Positions 16,545 to 25,198 of a stretch of DNA of 64,000 nt are shown here, piece after piece. The translations under genes and the position numbers were made by a program. This DNA is from Methyloversatilis sp. (GTDB taxonomy: Bacteria > Pseudomonadota > Gammaproteobacteria > Burkholderiales > Rhodocyclaceae), in NCBI RefSeq assembly GCF_030698125.1, contig NZ_JAUYNV010000052.1, positions 1 to 64,000 of the forward strand. Direction: 5' to 3'. Numbering within the stretch: the first letter of the stretch is position 1; each line of letters starts with the position of its first letter. The notes under the pieces are model-generated. The model was given only the letters and a program-made list of their open reading frames with translations. It did not search any database and was not told the origin of the DNA.

Positions 16545-17660
16545 ATGGCGCTTCTGGGCTGGGTAAAAAAGACGGAGCTGGATGCTCTGGCGGATGAGGG
16601 AAAACGTTTGCGGCAGGATGTCGGCGCGCTGCGGGCCGATATCGAACGCCTCGAAAGCGAGCGCGCCGAGCTGCAGCGAACCAACGAGGACATCCGCGCG
16701 CAGTGTGGCTTCAACGCCGGGCTGCTGTCCAATCTGACGGCTTATGCCGGCTCATTCCAGCGTTTCCGGACAACGCTTGCATCGCTGGCCGGCATCGTCA
16801 CCGGCGAAGCCGAGCGGGCGGCCGACACGGCAACCCGCATATCGCAGACAGCCGAAGGCAGCCGGGTCATCGCATCCGGCCTGGAGGGCTATTCGGCGCG
16901 GCTGAAGGACACCGCACTCAGCGTCGACACGCTGCGCGAACGCGCCGATCGGATCGGCGGCATCGTGGGCTTGATCCGCGAAATCGCCGACCAGACCAAT
17001 CTGCTGGCGCTGAACGCCGCCATCGAAGCGGCGCGCGCCGGCGAACAGGGCCGCGGCTTCGCGGTCGTGGCCGACGAGGTGCGCAAGCTGGCCGAACGTA
17101 CCGGTGCCGCGACATCCGAAATCGTCGGGCTGGTCAATGGCATTCAGCACGACACCGCGCAGGCGACCGAACGCATGCAGGCAAATTCAGCCGATGCCGA
17201 CGCCTATTCGGCCCAGGGGCTGGCTGCGAGTTCGCAGCTGGACGCACTCAGCAGACAGGCCGGCGCCAATGGCGCGCAGATGGCGGCGACCTCGCTGCGG
17301 ACCTTTGCCGAACTGGCAAAGGTCGATCATCTGGCCTACAAGATGGATGTCTATCAGGCGGCGTCCGGCGAGTCGGGCCTCACACCCGACAGTTTCGCCA
17401 GCCATGTGCAGTGCCGGCTGGGCAAGTGGTACTACGAGGGCGAAGGCCGTCGTTGCCACAGCCACCTGGACGGGTTCCGCGAGCTCGAAGGGCCGCACGA
17501 GGCGTTCCACCGCGTCGGCATCGAGGCGCTCGAACACGCCCGGGCCGGGCGTTTCGATGCCGCGCTGAGCAGCATCGCACGCATGGAAAGCCTGAGCATC
17601 GACGTGATCAGCCAGCTCGACCGCATGAGCGAATCGATCGATCACCGGCATCCGCACTGA
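16545..17660 (+). CDS. Soluble methyl-accepting chemotaxis protein with C-terminal CZB domain
   Basis: Cytoplasmic chemoreceptor of 371 residues without transmembrane segments. It begins with a coiled coil (about 10-50), carries the conserved MCP hairpin tip ([16 protein letters not shown], then [13 protein letters not shown]) and ends in a chemoreceptor zinc-binding (CZB) domain (about 255-330) with [13 protein letters not shown] and a downstream H-E-A-F-H pattern expected to hold zinc. CZB receptors are known to sense zinc or chlorine-type oxidants. The signalling helix bundle is short for an MCP. Confidence 0.88.
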   Translation: MALLGWVKKTELDALADEGKRLRQDVGALRADIERLESERAELQRTNEDIRAQCGFNAGLLSNLTAYAGSFQRFRTTLASLAGIVTGEAERAADTATRISQTAEGSRVIASGLEGYSARLKDTALSVDTLRERADRIGGIVGLIREIADQTNLLALNAAIEAARAGEQGRGFAVVADEVRKLAERTGAATSEIVGLVNGIQHDTAQATERMQANSADADAYSAQGLAASSQLDALSRQAGANGAQMAATSLRTFAELAKVDHLAYKMDVYQAASGESGLTPDSFASHVQCRLGKWYYEGEGRRCHSHLDGFRELEGPHEAFHRVGIEALEHARAGRFDAALSSIARMESLSIDVISQLDRMSESIDHRHPH

Positions 17661-17674
17661 GCGTTTTGCATGAC

Positions 17675-17701
17675 GGGCACACGGTGCTGCGCCGTGTGTC
17701 C
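17675..17701 (+). terminator. Hairpin after the CZB chemoreceptor gene
   Basis: GGGCACACGG (17675-17684) pairs with CCGTGTGTCC (17692-17701), one G-U pair, 7-nt loop, 15 bp after the stop codon. Confidence 0.55.
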
Positions 17702-17787
17702 GCGAATCCGCGATAATCCGGCGTCGTCCGGCGCGCGATCATCAGGTCGTTGCGCCGCATTCCCCTTGCAGACTTCCGGAGATACGC

Positions 17788-18168
17788 ATGTCGCGCACCA
17801 TCGTTTCCACCCCTGATGCACCCGCTGCCATCGGCACCTATTCGCAGGCCGTGAAGGTCGGCAACACCGTCTATCTGTCGGGCCAGATCGGTCTCGATCC
17901 GGTCAAGATGGACATGGTCGACGGCATCGACGCCCAGATCGCCCGCGTGTTCGACAATCTGAAGGCGGTCGCCGAAGCCGCCGGCGGATCGCTCGACGAC
18001 GCGGTCAAGCTGAATGTCTACCTCACCGACCTCGGCAATTTCGTCAAGGTTAACGAAGCCATGGCTCGCTACCTGAAGCAGCCCTATCCGGCGCGTGCCG
18101 CGGTCGGCGTGTCGGCGTTGCCGCGCGGTGCGATGGTCGAGATCGACGGCGTGCTGGTGATCGACTGA
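17788..18168 (+). CDS. RidA-family enamine/imine deaminase
   Basis: 126-residue RidA (YjgF/YER057c/UK114) protein that hydrolyses reactive 2-aminoacrylate-type enamines released by PLP enzymes. It shows the family pattern P-x-A-I-G-T-Y-S-Q-A, [16 protein letters not shown], and the substrate-binding arginine in [15 protein letters not shown]-x-V-E-I-D. It is followed 28 bp later by recG. Confidence 0.93.
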   Translation: MSRTIVSTPDAPAAIGTYSQAVKVGNTVYLSGQIGLDPVKMDMVDGIDAQIARVFDNLKAVAEAAGGSLDDAVKLNVYLTDLGNFVKVNEAMARYLKQPYPARAAVGVSALPRGAMVEIDGVLVID

Positions 18169-18196
18169 CCCCGCCCCGGTTGTTGTTGGCTGCGCG

Positions 18197-20221
18197 GTGA
18201 GTACCCGGAGCGAAGCGCTCGCCGCGGCGCTGGAAAAACTCGGCCTCGGCGCCGATGCCGCGCTGGTGCTGCACTTTCCGTTGCGTTACGAAGACGAAAC
18301 CCGCCTGACGCCGCTGGCGCAGGCGCGTGTCGGCGCGCCGGTGCAGGTCGAGGTCGAGGTGAGCGCCAGCGAGGTGAAGTTCAAGCCGCGCCGCCAGCTC
18401 ATCGTCAGCGCCTTCGATGACAGCGGCACGGTGACGCTGCGCTTCTTCAACTTCTATCCGTCGCAGCAGAAGCAGCTCGCCGTGGGGCGCCGGGTGCGCC
18501 TGTTCGGCGACATCACCCCCGGCTTCTTCGGCGCCGAAATGCTGCACCCCCGCGTGCGCAGCGTGGGTGAGGACACCCCGCTGCCGGATCGCCTGACGCC
18601 GGTCTATCCGACCACGGCCGGCCTGTCGCAGGCCAGTCTGCGCCGCGCCATCGACGAGGCGCTGGCGCGCGTCAGCCTTGACGACAGCCTGCCCGAGGCC
18701 CTGCGCCGGCACTATGGGTTGATGCCGTTCGCCGAGGCGGTGGACGCGCTGCACCGGCCGCGACCGGGCGAATCGCTGCGCGACATGGACGAACGGCTCG
18801 CCCCCGCGTGGCGGCGCATCAAGTTCGACGAACTGCTGGCGCAGCAGATCAGCCTGAAGCGCGCGCACGACGCACGGCGCAGCCGCGACGCGCCTTCACT
18901 GGCCGGCAAGGGTGCGCTCATCAAGCGCTTTCTCGCCGCGCTGCCGTTCCGCCTGACCGGTGCGCAGGCACGTGCCTGGAAGGAAATTTCCAGCGATCTG
19001 GCGCAGCCCTTTCCGATGCAGCGGCTGTTGCAGGGCGATGTGGGCTCGGGCAAGACGGTGGTGGCCGCGCTGGCCTGCCTGCGGGCGGTCGAAGCCGGCT
19101 ATCAGGCGGCCTTCATGGCGCCGACCGAAATCCTCGCCGAGCAGCACTACCGCAAGCTGGCCGGCTGGCTCGAACCGCTGGGCATCCGCGTGGCCTGGCT
19201 GTCGGGCAGCCTGAAGGTGCGCGACAAGCGCGCGATGAAGGCGCTGATCGCCAGCGGCGAGGCGCCGGTGGCGGTCGGCACGCATGCGCTGATCGAGGAC
19301 GCCGTCGATTTCGCCCGCCTCGGTGCGGCGGTGGTCGACGAACAGCACCGCTTCGGCGTGCGCCAGCGGCTTGCGCTGCGCGCCAAGGCCGGCGGCATCA
19401 GCCCGCACCAGCTGATGATGAGCGCCACGCCCATCCCGCGCACACTGGCCATGAGCTACTACGCCGACCTCGACGTGTCGGTCATCGACGAGTTGCCGCC
19501 GGGCCGCACGCCGGTGCTGACCAAGCTCATTTCGGCTGCGCGGCGCGAACAGGTGATCGCCCGCGTGCGCGACGCCTGCGCGGTTGGCGCCCAGGCCTAC
19601 TGGGTGTGTCCGCTGATCGAAGAGTCGGAAACCCTGCAACTGCAGACGGCTATCGACACCCATGAACAGCTGGTCGCCGCCTGTGCAGATCTGAAGGTGG
19701 GGCTGGTGCACGGCCGCATGAAGCCGGACGAGAAGGCGGCCGTGATGGCCGCCTTCGTCGCCGGCGACATCGATCTGCTGGTGGCGACGACGGTGATCGA
19801 GGTCGGCGTCGACGTGCCCAACGCCAGCCTGATGGTGATCGAGCACGCGGAGCGCTTCGGCCTGTCGCAACTGCATCAGTTGCGCGGCCGGGTCGGGCGC
19901 GGCAGCCGTGAATCGGCCTGCGTGCTGCTGTACGAAGGGCCGCTGTCGCAGACCGCGCGCGAGCGGCTGCGCGTCATCCATGCCTACACCGACGGTTTCA
20001 TGATCGCCGCCGAAGACCTGAAACTGCGCGGTCCGGGCGAGTTCATCGGCAGCCGCCAGTCGGGCCAGCCACTGCTGCGCTTCGCCGACCTGCTGCTCGA
20101 CGAGGCGCTGGTCGAACTGGCGCGCGAAGCCGCCGCAACCCTGCTGCGCGACGAGGTCGCATCGGCCGAACGCCATCTGGCGCGCTGGCTGGCCGGGCGG
20201 GAAGATCTGTTGAAGGCGTGA
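18197..20221 (+). CDS. recG: ATP-dependent DNA helicase RecG
   Basis: Branch-migration helicase that regresses stalled forks and processes recombination intermediates; 674 residues, the usual length. The N-terminal wedge (OB-fold) domain precedes the superfamily-2 helicase core, with Walker A G-D-V-G-S-G-K-T, the P-T-E-I-L-A-E-Q-H motif, motif II D-E-Q-H-R-F-G-V, S-A-T-P-I-P-R-T-L and the motif VI region Q-L-R-G-R-V-G-R-G. The C-terminal helical hairpin (G-P-G-E-F-I-G-S-R-Q-S-G) is present. The start is a GTG at 18197. Confidence 0.96.
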   Translation: MSTRSEALAAALEKLGLGADAALVLHFPLRYEDETRLTPLAQARVGAPVQVEVEVSASEVKFKPRRQLIVSAFDDSGTVTLRFFNFYPSQQKQLAVGRRVRLFGDITPGFFGAEMLHPRVRSVGEDTPLPDRLTPVYPTTAGLSQASLRRAIDEALARVSLDDSLPEALRRHYGLMPFAEAVDALHRPRPGESLRDMDERLAPAWRRIKFDELLAQQISLKRAHDARRSRDAPSLAGKGALIKRFLAALPFRLTGAQARAWKEISSDLAQPFPMQRLLQGDVGSGKTVVAALACLRAVEAGYQAAFMAPTEILAEQHYRKLAGWLEPLGIRVAWLSGSLKVRDKRAMKALIASGEAPVAVGTHALIEDAVDFARLGAAVVDEQHRFGVRQRLALRAKAGGISPHQLMMSATPIPRTLAMSYYADLDVSVIDELPPGRTPVLTKLISAARREQVIARVRDACAVGAQAYWVCPLIEESETLQLQTAIDTHEQLVAACADLKVGLVHGRMKPDEKAAVMAAFVAGDIDLLVATTVIEVGVDVPNASLMVIEHAERFGLSQLHQLRGRVGRGSRESACVLLYEGPLSQTARERLRVIHAYTDGFMIAAEDLKLRGPGEFIGSRQSGQPLLRFADLLLDEALVELAREAAATLLRDEVASAERHLARWLAGREDLLKA

Positions 20222-20254
20222 ACGTTGATCAACCGAGGTTTTCAGGGTGAACGC

Positions 20255-20278
20255 AACAGGGGGCCGAAGCCCCCTGTT
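20255..20278. terminator. Bidirectional terminator between recG and the PEP-CTERM gene
   Basis: Perfect 10-bp stem, AACAGGGGGC (20255-20264) with GCCCCCTGTT (20269-20278), CGAA loop, between two convergent stop codons. Confidence 0.75.
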
Positions 20279-20298
20279 GATGCGTGACTACCGAAGGA

Positions 20299-21684
20299 TC
20301 AGCCGACGCGGCGACGCGCCATCAGTCCCATCAGGCCGAGGCCGGCGAGGAACATGACGTAGGTTTCCGGTTCCGGCACGGCCGTGATCTGCAGCAGCGT
20401 GTCGTTGCCGCTCGCCGGATGCTGGATGTTAACGTAGGCGACGTTCGGGTTGAACTTGTCGAAGTACAGGCCGGTCGGCTCTGCACCCACGGTCGACATC
20501 GACGCCCAGCGGCTGATGGATTCCGCGACGCCATCGCGGTCGGCATCATTCGCAAACCAGATGTCGGCGCGACCGCCCGGCTGGTCTTCGCTGATGTAGA
20601 TGTTGCCGTTGGCATCGATCGCGATGTTGTCCGGGCTGGTGAATTCGCTGCCGACAGCGGCACCGGTGACCGAGTTGAAGGTCGCGCGGCTGACGAACAG
20701 CTTCATTTCGTTGGTCGCAAGATTCAGCGAATACACCTCATGGGTGGTGGTCGTCGCGATGTACAGAATTTCGTCACCGTTGCCGAGCACCTGCAGTTCG
20801 ATGTCTTCCGGACGCTGGTAGTTGGTGCCGCCGACCATGTCGGCTGCGGCGCGGCCGTCCATCGAGAAGCTGCCGCCGCCCATGTTCAGCATCGCGCCAG
20901 CGGTGGTGGCCAGCGGGGTGCCGGTGCCGGTCGTGATGGCTTCCCAGGTGGCAGCGCCGACGGCATTCGAATTGCTGCCGCCGTTGGCCTTCAGCACGAA
21001 GGTCTGACCCTTGTCGAAGTAGCTGTTGCCGGTGGTGGCAGCCGGTGCGGCCGACACGTACTTGTAGATCGAGCCGCCGTTGAATTCGTCGATGAAGTAG
21101 AAGCTGTTGTTCTTGTCGAACGCACCACCTTCATGCGATACGCGCGGCACGACGTTGCGATGCACGAAATCCGCGCTCAAGGTGTCGGCCAGCGGGTTGG
21201 TCACTTCGAACAGGCGACCGTTGGTACTGTTGGTGCCCCATGACTCTTCAGCCGTCATGTAGGTGCCCCACGGCGTCCAGCGCGAAAAGTCGCCGGACCT
21301 GAAACCCTGGGTGCCGGACTGGACGATGGTCTTGGTAACGCCGGTCCACAGGTCGGTGCGTTGCACGCCGCCCTGACCGGTTTCGAACGGTGCGTAGAGG
21401 TAACGGCCGGCATCGGTGCCGGTTTCGTTGGCGGTGATCATGTCCCAGTTGCCGCTGTTCGATTCGCCGAGGCCGAGCTGGGTGTTGCGATCAGCCAGGA
21501 CCTTCTGCGAGAAGAACGGCGACGACAGTTGCAGCGGTGCGGTTTCCGGCAGCGAACCGGCGGCGACGTTTCCGGCCAGGGCGGTGAAGTTGTCGAAGTA
21601 GGTGTTGTCAGCCGCGGAAACCTGGTGGGCGGATACGCCCATCAGGCCAATGGCGGCAGCTATGGCAAGTTTGCGGAACTGCAT
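20299..21684 (-). CDS. PhoX-like (DUF839) protein with PEP-CTERM sorting signal
   Basis: Exported 461-residue protein. A signal peptide (cleavage near V-S-A-A-D) is followed by a beta-propeller of the DUF839/PhoX alkaline-phosphatase-like family (W-T-P-W-G-T-Y-M-T-A-E-E, R-V-S-H-E-G-G-A, Y-Q-R-P-E-D-I-E, S-P-D-N-I-A-I-D). It ends in A-V-P-E-P-E-T-Y, a hydrophobic helix and R-R-R, the tripartite PEP-CTERM signal cut by exosortase (XrtA/EpsH). Fusion of a PhoX-like domain to PEP-CTERM suggests a phosphatase or related enzyme delivered to the surface or exopolysaccharide. The ATG at 21684 has CAGGGA at good spacing. Whether the calcium/iron active-site residues of true PhoX are all kept was not verified. 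Confidence 0.85.
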   Translation of the reverse strand: MQFRKLAIAAAIGLMGVSAHQVSAADNTYFDNFTALAGNVAAGSLPETAPLQLSSPFFSQKVLADRNTQLGLGESNSGNWDMITANETGTDAGRYLYAPFETGQGGVQRTDLWTGVTKTIVQSGTQGFRSGDFSRWTPWGTYMTAEESWGTNSTNGRLFEVTNPLADTLSADFVHRNVVPRVSHEGGAFDKNNSFYFIDEFNGGSIYKYVSAAPAATTGNSYFDKGQTFVLKANGGSNSNAVGAATWEAITTGTGTPLATTAGAMLNMGGGSFSMDGRAAADMVGGTNYQRPEDIELQVLGNGDEILYIATTTTHEVYSLNLATNEMKLFVSRATFNSVTGAAVGSEFTSPDNIAIDANGNIYISEDQPGGRADIWFANDADRDGVAESISRWASMSTVGAEPTGLYFDKFNPNVAYVNIQHPASGNDTLLQITAVPEPETYVMFLAGLGLMGLMARRRVG

Positions 21685-21856
21685 TGTCGGACTCCCTGAT
21701 TGATGCCTTGCGAACGACAAGGTGACAGCAGGGTAGTCAGCACGCGTGATGGTGCCGTGATGCAGATCGATGGGGTCACTGGTCCGATCGGCGCATCGTT
21801 TGTTAACCCGGATTAATGTTTCGGGGTCGGATGTGTGAAAACCCGGCTTGCGTACG

Positions 21857-22984
21857 TCAGTCGGTGCGGCTGCGCACCCGTATCGGTTCGCGGATGGCCT
21901 GTGCAGCGAGCAGGCGGCTCAGCGCAGCAATCGCGGTGTCGGTCAGTTCGTGGCCGCGCGACAACACCATCAACCCGTTGGTGCAGCGCACGTCCTCGTC
22001 CACCACCCAGCCCGGCATCAGGTCGCGCACGCGTGCCGCGCGATGGTGGTTCACCTCGCTGCGGAAATCGGCCAGTGCCTTCACGATGTAGTCGGGTATG
22101 GGGGGGCGCACGGTGCGCAGCACCTCGCGCGGACTGCGCATGGCCTTGGTGTGGGACCACTCGCGTTCCAGTTCGAGCGCGGCGCGCAGCAGCGGCGCGC
22201 CGCGTATCACCTCGAGCGGCGCCTCGGGTGGCGGATTGCTCGACTGATAGCGGATGATTTCGGCCGCCAGTTCCAGGCGGGGAATGGCGGCCACCAGCCG
22301 GCTGGCCACCTCCGGATGTTCGCGCAGCAACTTTTTCTCGTCGGTGTTGAGCGGGCGCTGCGCGGCGTCGGCCTGCATCAGTTCGGGCGGTATGCCGACG
22401 CACCCGAGCTGGCTCAGCGCCGCTGCGATGCTGTAGATCCAGCCGTCTGACCACTCCAGTCGGGACAGCGCATGCTGCACCGCGGAGTGGGCGAAGGTGG
22501 CGCGCTGGAAGGCCCAGGGTGCGACCATGGCGAGCACTTCGGTCAGCGTATTGACCGCCGCGGTGAGCGTGGTTTCGAGCAGTGCCTTTTCGGCGCGTGT
22601 CCGGTCGTATTGGCGCACCGCTTCATCGAGCGTGGCGATCAGCGTTTCGGTGGGGCAAGGTTTGCACAGGTAGCGGAAGATGGCGCCGCGGTTGATTGCG
22701 GCGATCGACGATTCGACGTCGGCCTGACCGGTCAGCAGCAGGCGTACCGCATCGGGCGCCTGTTCGCGCGCGTGGGCGAGGAAGGTGGCGCCGTCCATGC
22801 CCGGCATGCGCATGTCGGACACGATGACGGCGAAGGGTTCGCCCCACTGTATTGCGTCCAGCGCGGCTACACCGCCATTGGCGATCACCACGTCGAAGCG
22901 GCCGTGCAGCGCGCGTTCCATGGCCGACAGCAGGTTCGGTTCGTCGTCCACGCAGAGCACGCGCGGCAGGGTGTCTTCAGTCAT
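21857..22984 (-). CDS. Response regulator with receiver plus HD-type output region
   Basis: 375 residues. The receiver domain (8-125) has the acidic pair D13-D14, phospho-acceptor D57 in I-V-S-D-M-R-M-P-G-M-D-G and the lysine in C-K-P. The remainder (about 150-375) is alpha-helical and resembles an HD-type domain of RpfG/HDOD-like regulators, but I do not see an intact H-D metal motif followed by G-Y-P, so phosphodiesterase activity is doubtful. It is last in a four-gene signalling operon. The start is taken at ATG 22984; an alternative ATG at 23009-23011 overlaps the preceding gene's stop (TAATG) and would add 9 residues. Confidence 0.8.
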   Translation of the reverse strand: MTEDTLPRVLCVDDEPNLLSAMERALHGRFDVVIANGGVAALDAIQWGEPFAVIVSDMRMPGMDGATFLAHAREQAPDAVRLLLTGQADVESSIAAINRGAIFRYLCKPCPTETLIATLDEAVRQYDRTRAEKALLETTLTAAVNTLTEVLAMVAPWAFQRATFAHSAVQHALSRLEWSDGWIYSIAAALSQLGCVGIPPELMQADAAQRPLNTDEKKLLREHPEVASRLVAAIPRLELAAEIIRYQSSNPPPEAPLEVIRGAPLLRAALELEREWSHTKAMRSPREVLRTVRPPIPDYIVKALADFRSEVNHHRAARVRDLMPGWVVDEDVRCTNGLMVLSRGHELTDTAIAALSRLLAAQAIREPIRVRSRTD

Positions 22985-23010
22985 TTTCGGGTTCCGGGGT
23001 GAGTGCGCCA

Positions 23011-24087
23011 TTACAGGCGCTGCCAGTGTGGCCACTGTTCAAGCATGCCGGTGCGTTCGAGATAGCCCAGGTCCGGTGTCTGTCCGTTGGCCAGCGCGAC
23101 AGCCACGTGCACAGCGCCGGCCAGACCGAAACCGCTGGCAGCGGCACGGCCCGGGTGGGTGTGGCGGGCCACAGCGTCGACGATGTCCATGGGCAGGCCC
23201 CACAGGCCCAGCAGATAGGCGCCGATTGCCGCGTGCAGCGGCGTGTCGCAGCCGGTCTTCACTTCCAGCCAGGCATCGTCGCGCAGGTCGGGCACCAGCA
23301 GGCCAATGCGGGCGAGCAGCGCCGCAGTCGCCGCCTGGGCGTTGCGCCCGTCGATGATCTGTGCGGCCAGCTTCGAGGCATGCAGCGAGCTGCGCTGCAA
23401 CTGGTCGACGAAAGGGTCTTCTACCGCATCGGCGAACACCTGCGAGGCGAGTACGAGCAGGCGTACCTGGTCGATGCCCAGCCGGTTGATCGCGTCGCCG
23501 ACGCTCTTGATCGTGCCGCAGCCGCCGCCGGTGAAATAGGCGGAATTGGCCAGTTGCATGATGCGCGCACTCAGCGCCGGATCGCTACCGAGCAGGCGCG
23601 ACACCTGGCGGGCGTCGCTGGCCGGGTCGGCCAGCAATCGGGTCAGTTCGGCGAACACGCGCGGTGCCGACGGCAGGCGGTTCACCCGGCCGAGGACGTC
23701 GAGTACCGAGGGGTCCTTGAACAGGGCGCGCAGCGACAGCGCGCCTTCCAGCGTGGCGAGCAGCACCGCGTTGTCGCAGGGTTTGGAAACGAACTGGTGC
23801 GCCACGTCGAGCATGCGCAGCGTGCACTCGATATCCGAGTAGCCCGACAGAATGATGCGCAGGGTGCCGGGCCATTGCTCGCGCACCTTGCCCAGCAAAG
23901 CAGCGCCGTCCATGAAGGGCATGCGCATGTCGGACACGACCACGTCGGCCGGGCAGTCGGCGAGCGCCGCGAGCGCTTCCTGGCCACTGGTGAAAAAGCG
24001 GCATTCCCAGTCCGCATCGCTCATCGCCAGCGTGCGTTCGATGCCGGCGAGCACCCGGCTTTCATCGTCTACGAAGACTACCTGCAT
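23011..24087 (-). CDS. Response regulator with HDOD output domain
   Basis: 358 residues: receiver domain 1-120 (V-D-D, phospho-acceptor D53 in V-V-S-D-M-R-M-P, K in S-K-P-C) and an HDOD domain from about 135 (L-P-S-A-P-R-V-F-A-E-L, L-A-N-S-A-Y-F, A-I-N-R-L-G-I-D-Q-V-R). HDOD domains are HD-fold signalling modules usually without hydrolase activity. The gene overlaps the 3' end of the histidine kinase gene by 10 bp, so kinase and regulator are translationally coupled and are very likely cognate partners. Confidence 0.9.
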   Translation of the reverse strand: MQVVFVDDESRVLAGIERTLAMSDADWECRFFTSGQEALAALADCPADVVVSDMRMPFMDGAALLGKVREQWPGTLRIILSGYSDIECTLRMLDVAHQFVSKPCDNAVLLATLEGALSLRALFKDPSVLDVLGRVNRLPSAPRVFAELTRLLADPASDARQVSRLLGSDPALSARIMQLANSAYFTGGGCGTIKSVGDAINRLGIDQVRLLVLASQVFADAVEDPFVDQLQRSSLHASKLAAQIIDGRNAQAATAALLARIGLLVPDLRDDAWLEVKTGCDTPLHAAIGAYLLGLWGLPMDIVDAVARHTHPGRAAASGFGLAGAVHVAVALANGQTPDLGYLERTGMLEQWPHWQRL

Positions 24088-25196
24088 GGCACTTCACCAT
24101 TGTCGGCTGACAGCGGCAGGCGAATCGTGAAGCAGGTGCCGCGGCCGACTTCGGAGTCGCAGCGGATTTCACCGCCGTGTTTGTCGACCACCGTCGAATA
24201 GGCGATGGCCAGGCCCTGTCCGGTGCCCTTGCCCACCGGCTTGGTGGTGAAGAACGGATCGAAGATGCGGCCGCGGATGGCTTCCGGAATGCCGCTGCCG
24301 TCGTCGGCGACGCTGATCGCGATATGCTGCTCGCCGGCCCGCTTGACCATGATGCGGATCTTGCCCTTTTCGCGTACGCCGCTCTGCAAAGTGTCTGCCA
24401 CCGCATGCGCGGCGTTGACGACGAGATTGAGGATGACCTGGCCGATCATGTCGCGCAAGCAGGACACCTGGGGCAGGTCGTCGGCATAGCGGGTTTCGAG
24501 TTCGGCGACGTACTTCCATTCGCTGCGCGCCACGGTGACAGTCGTGTTGATCACTTCTCGGATGTCGAGCAACTCCTTGCCGCCGTTGGATGGGTGCGAG
24601 AATTCCTTCATCGCGCTGACGATGCGCGCGACGTGTTCCAGCCCTTCTTTCGACTGGGCGAGCGCTTCGGGAATCTGCCGCCGCAGGTAGTCGAGCTTGG
24701 TCTTCTTCACCGCGGCGTCCACCTCGGCGACCAGGCCGTCGGAGGGTTGGCCTGCGCGAGCCGCCTCGACCACCTTCAGCGTCTTGTCGAGCAGCGTCAT
24801 CAGGCTTGAGCTCGCCATGTCTACGAAGCCGATGTTGTCGGCGACATACTGGGTCGGCGTATTGATTTCGTGCGCGATGCCGGCTGCCAGCTGGCCGATG
24901 GATTCCATCTTCTGCGCCTGCAGCAGTTGCGACTGCGCCTGGCGCAGGTCGGTCAGCGCCTTCTCCAGTTCCTGCCGCTCGTGCTCGACTTCTTCGGTCT
25001 TGAGCGCAATCACCTTGCCCAGGCTGAGGTTCTGTTCGAGCAGGGCGAAGGATGACGTGGCGCCGCCGTCGGCCTGCTGCTGGATGCGCTTTTTCAATAC
25101 TTCGATGGTCTTGTCGCGCGCGTGCAGCTTGCGTTCGTATTCGGCGGCGGGGAGCGCGTCGGCCGGCAGTGCGTCAGGTGCGGGGGAAATGGTCAT
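24078..25196 (-). CDS. Soluble sensor histidine kinase
   Basis: 372 residues, no transmembrane segment. A long N-terminal coiled coil (about 20-100) leads into the dimerisation/phospho-acceptor helix with H109 in [10 protein letters not shown], then an HATPase_c domain with the N-box ([10 protein letters not shown]), G1 (D-D-G-S-G-I-P) and G2 ([10 protein letters not shown]). There is no sensor domain of its own; the FIST protein encoded 2 bp upstream is the likely sensory input. Confidence 0.92.
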   Translation of the reverse strand: MTISPAPDALPADALPAAEYERKLHARDKTIEVLKKRIQQQADGGATSSFALLEQNLSLGKVIALKTEEVEHERQELEKALTDLRQAQSQLLQAQKMESIGQLAAGIAHEINTPTQYVADNIGFVDMASSSLMTLLDKTLKVVEAARAGQPSDGLVAEVDAAVKKTKLDYLRRQIPEALAQSKEGLEHVARIVSAMKEFSHPSNGGKELLDIREVINTTVTVARSEWKYVAELETRYADDLPQVSCLRDMIGQVILNLVVNAAHAVADTLQSGVREKGKIRIMVKRAGEQHIAISVADDGSGIPEAIRGRIFDPFFTTKPVGKGTGQGLAIAYSTVVDKHGGEIRCDSEVGRGTCFTIRLPLSADNGEVPCR

Positions 25197-25198
25197 GG

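Noticed and set aside
21721-21741. Pho box upstream of the PhoX-like gene
   Set aside because: The two half-sites are imperfect and 12 rather than 11 bp apart.
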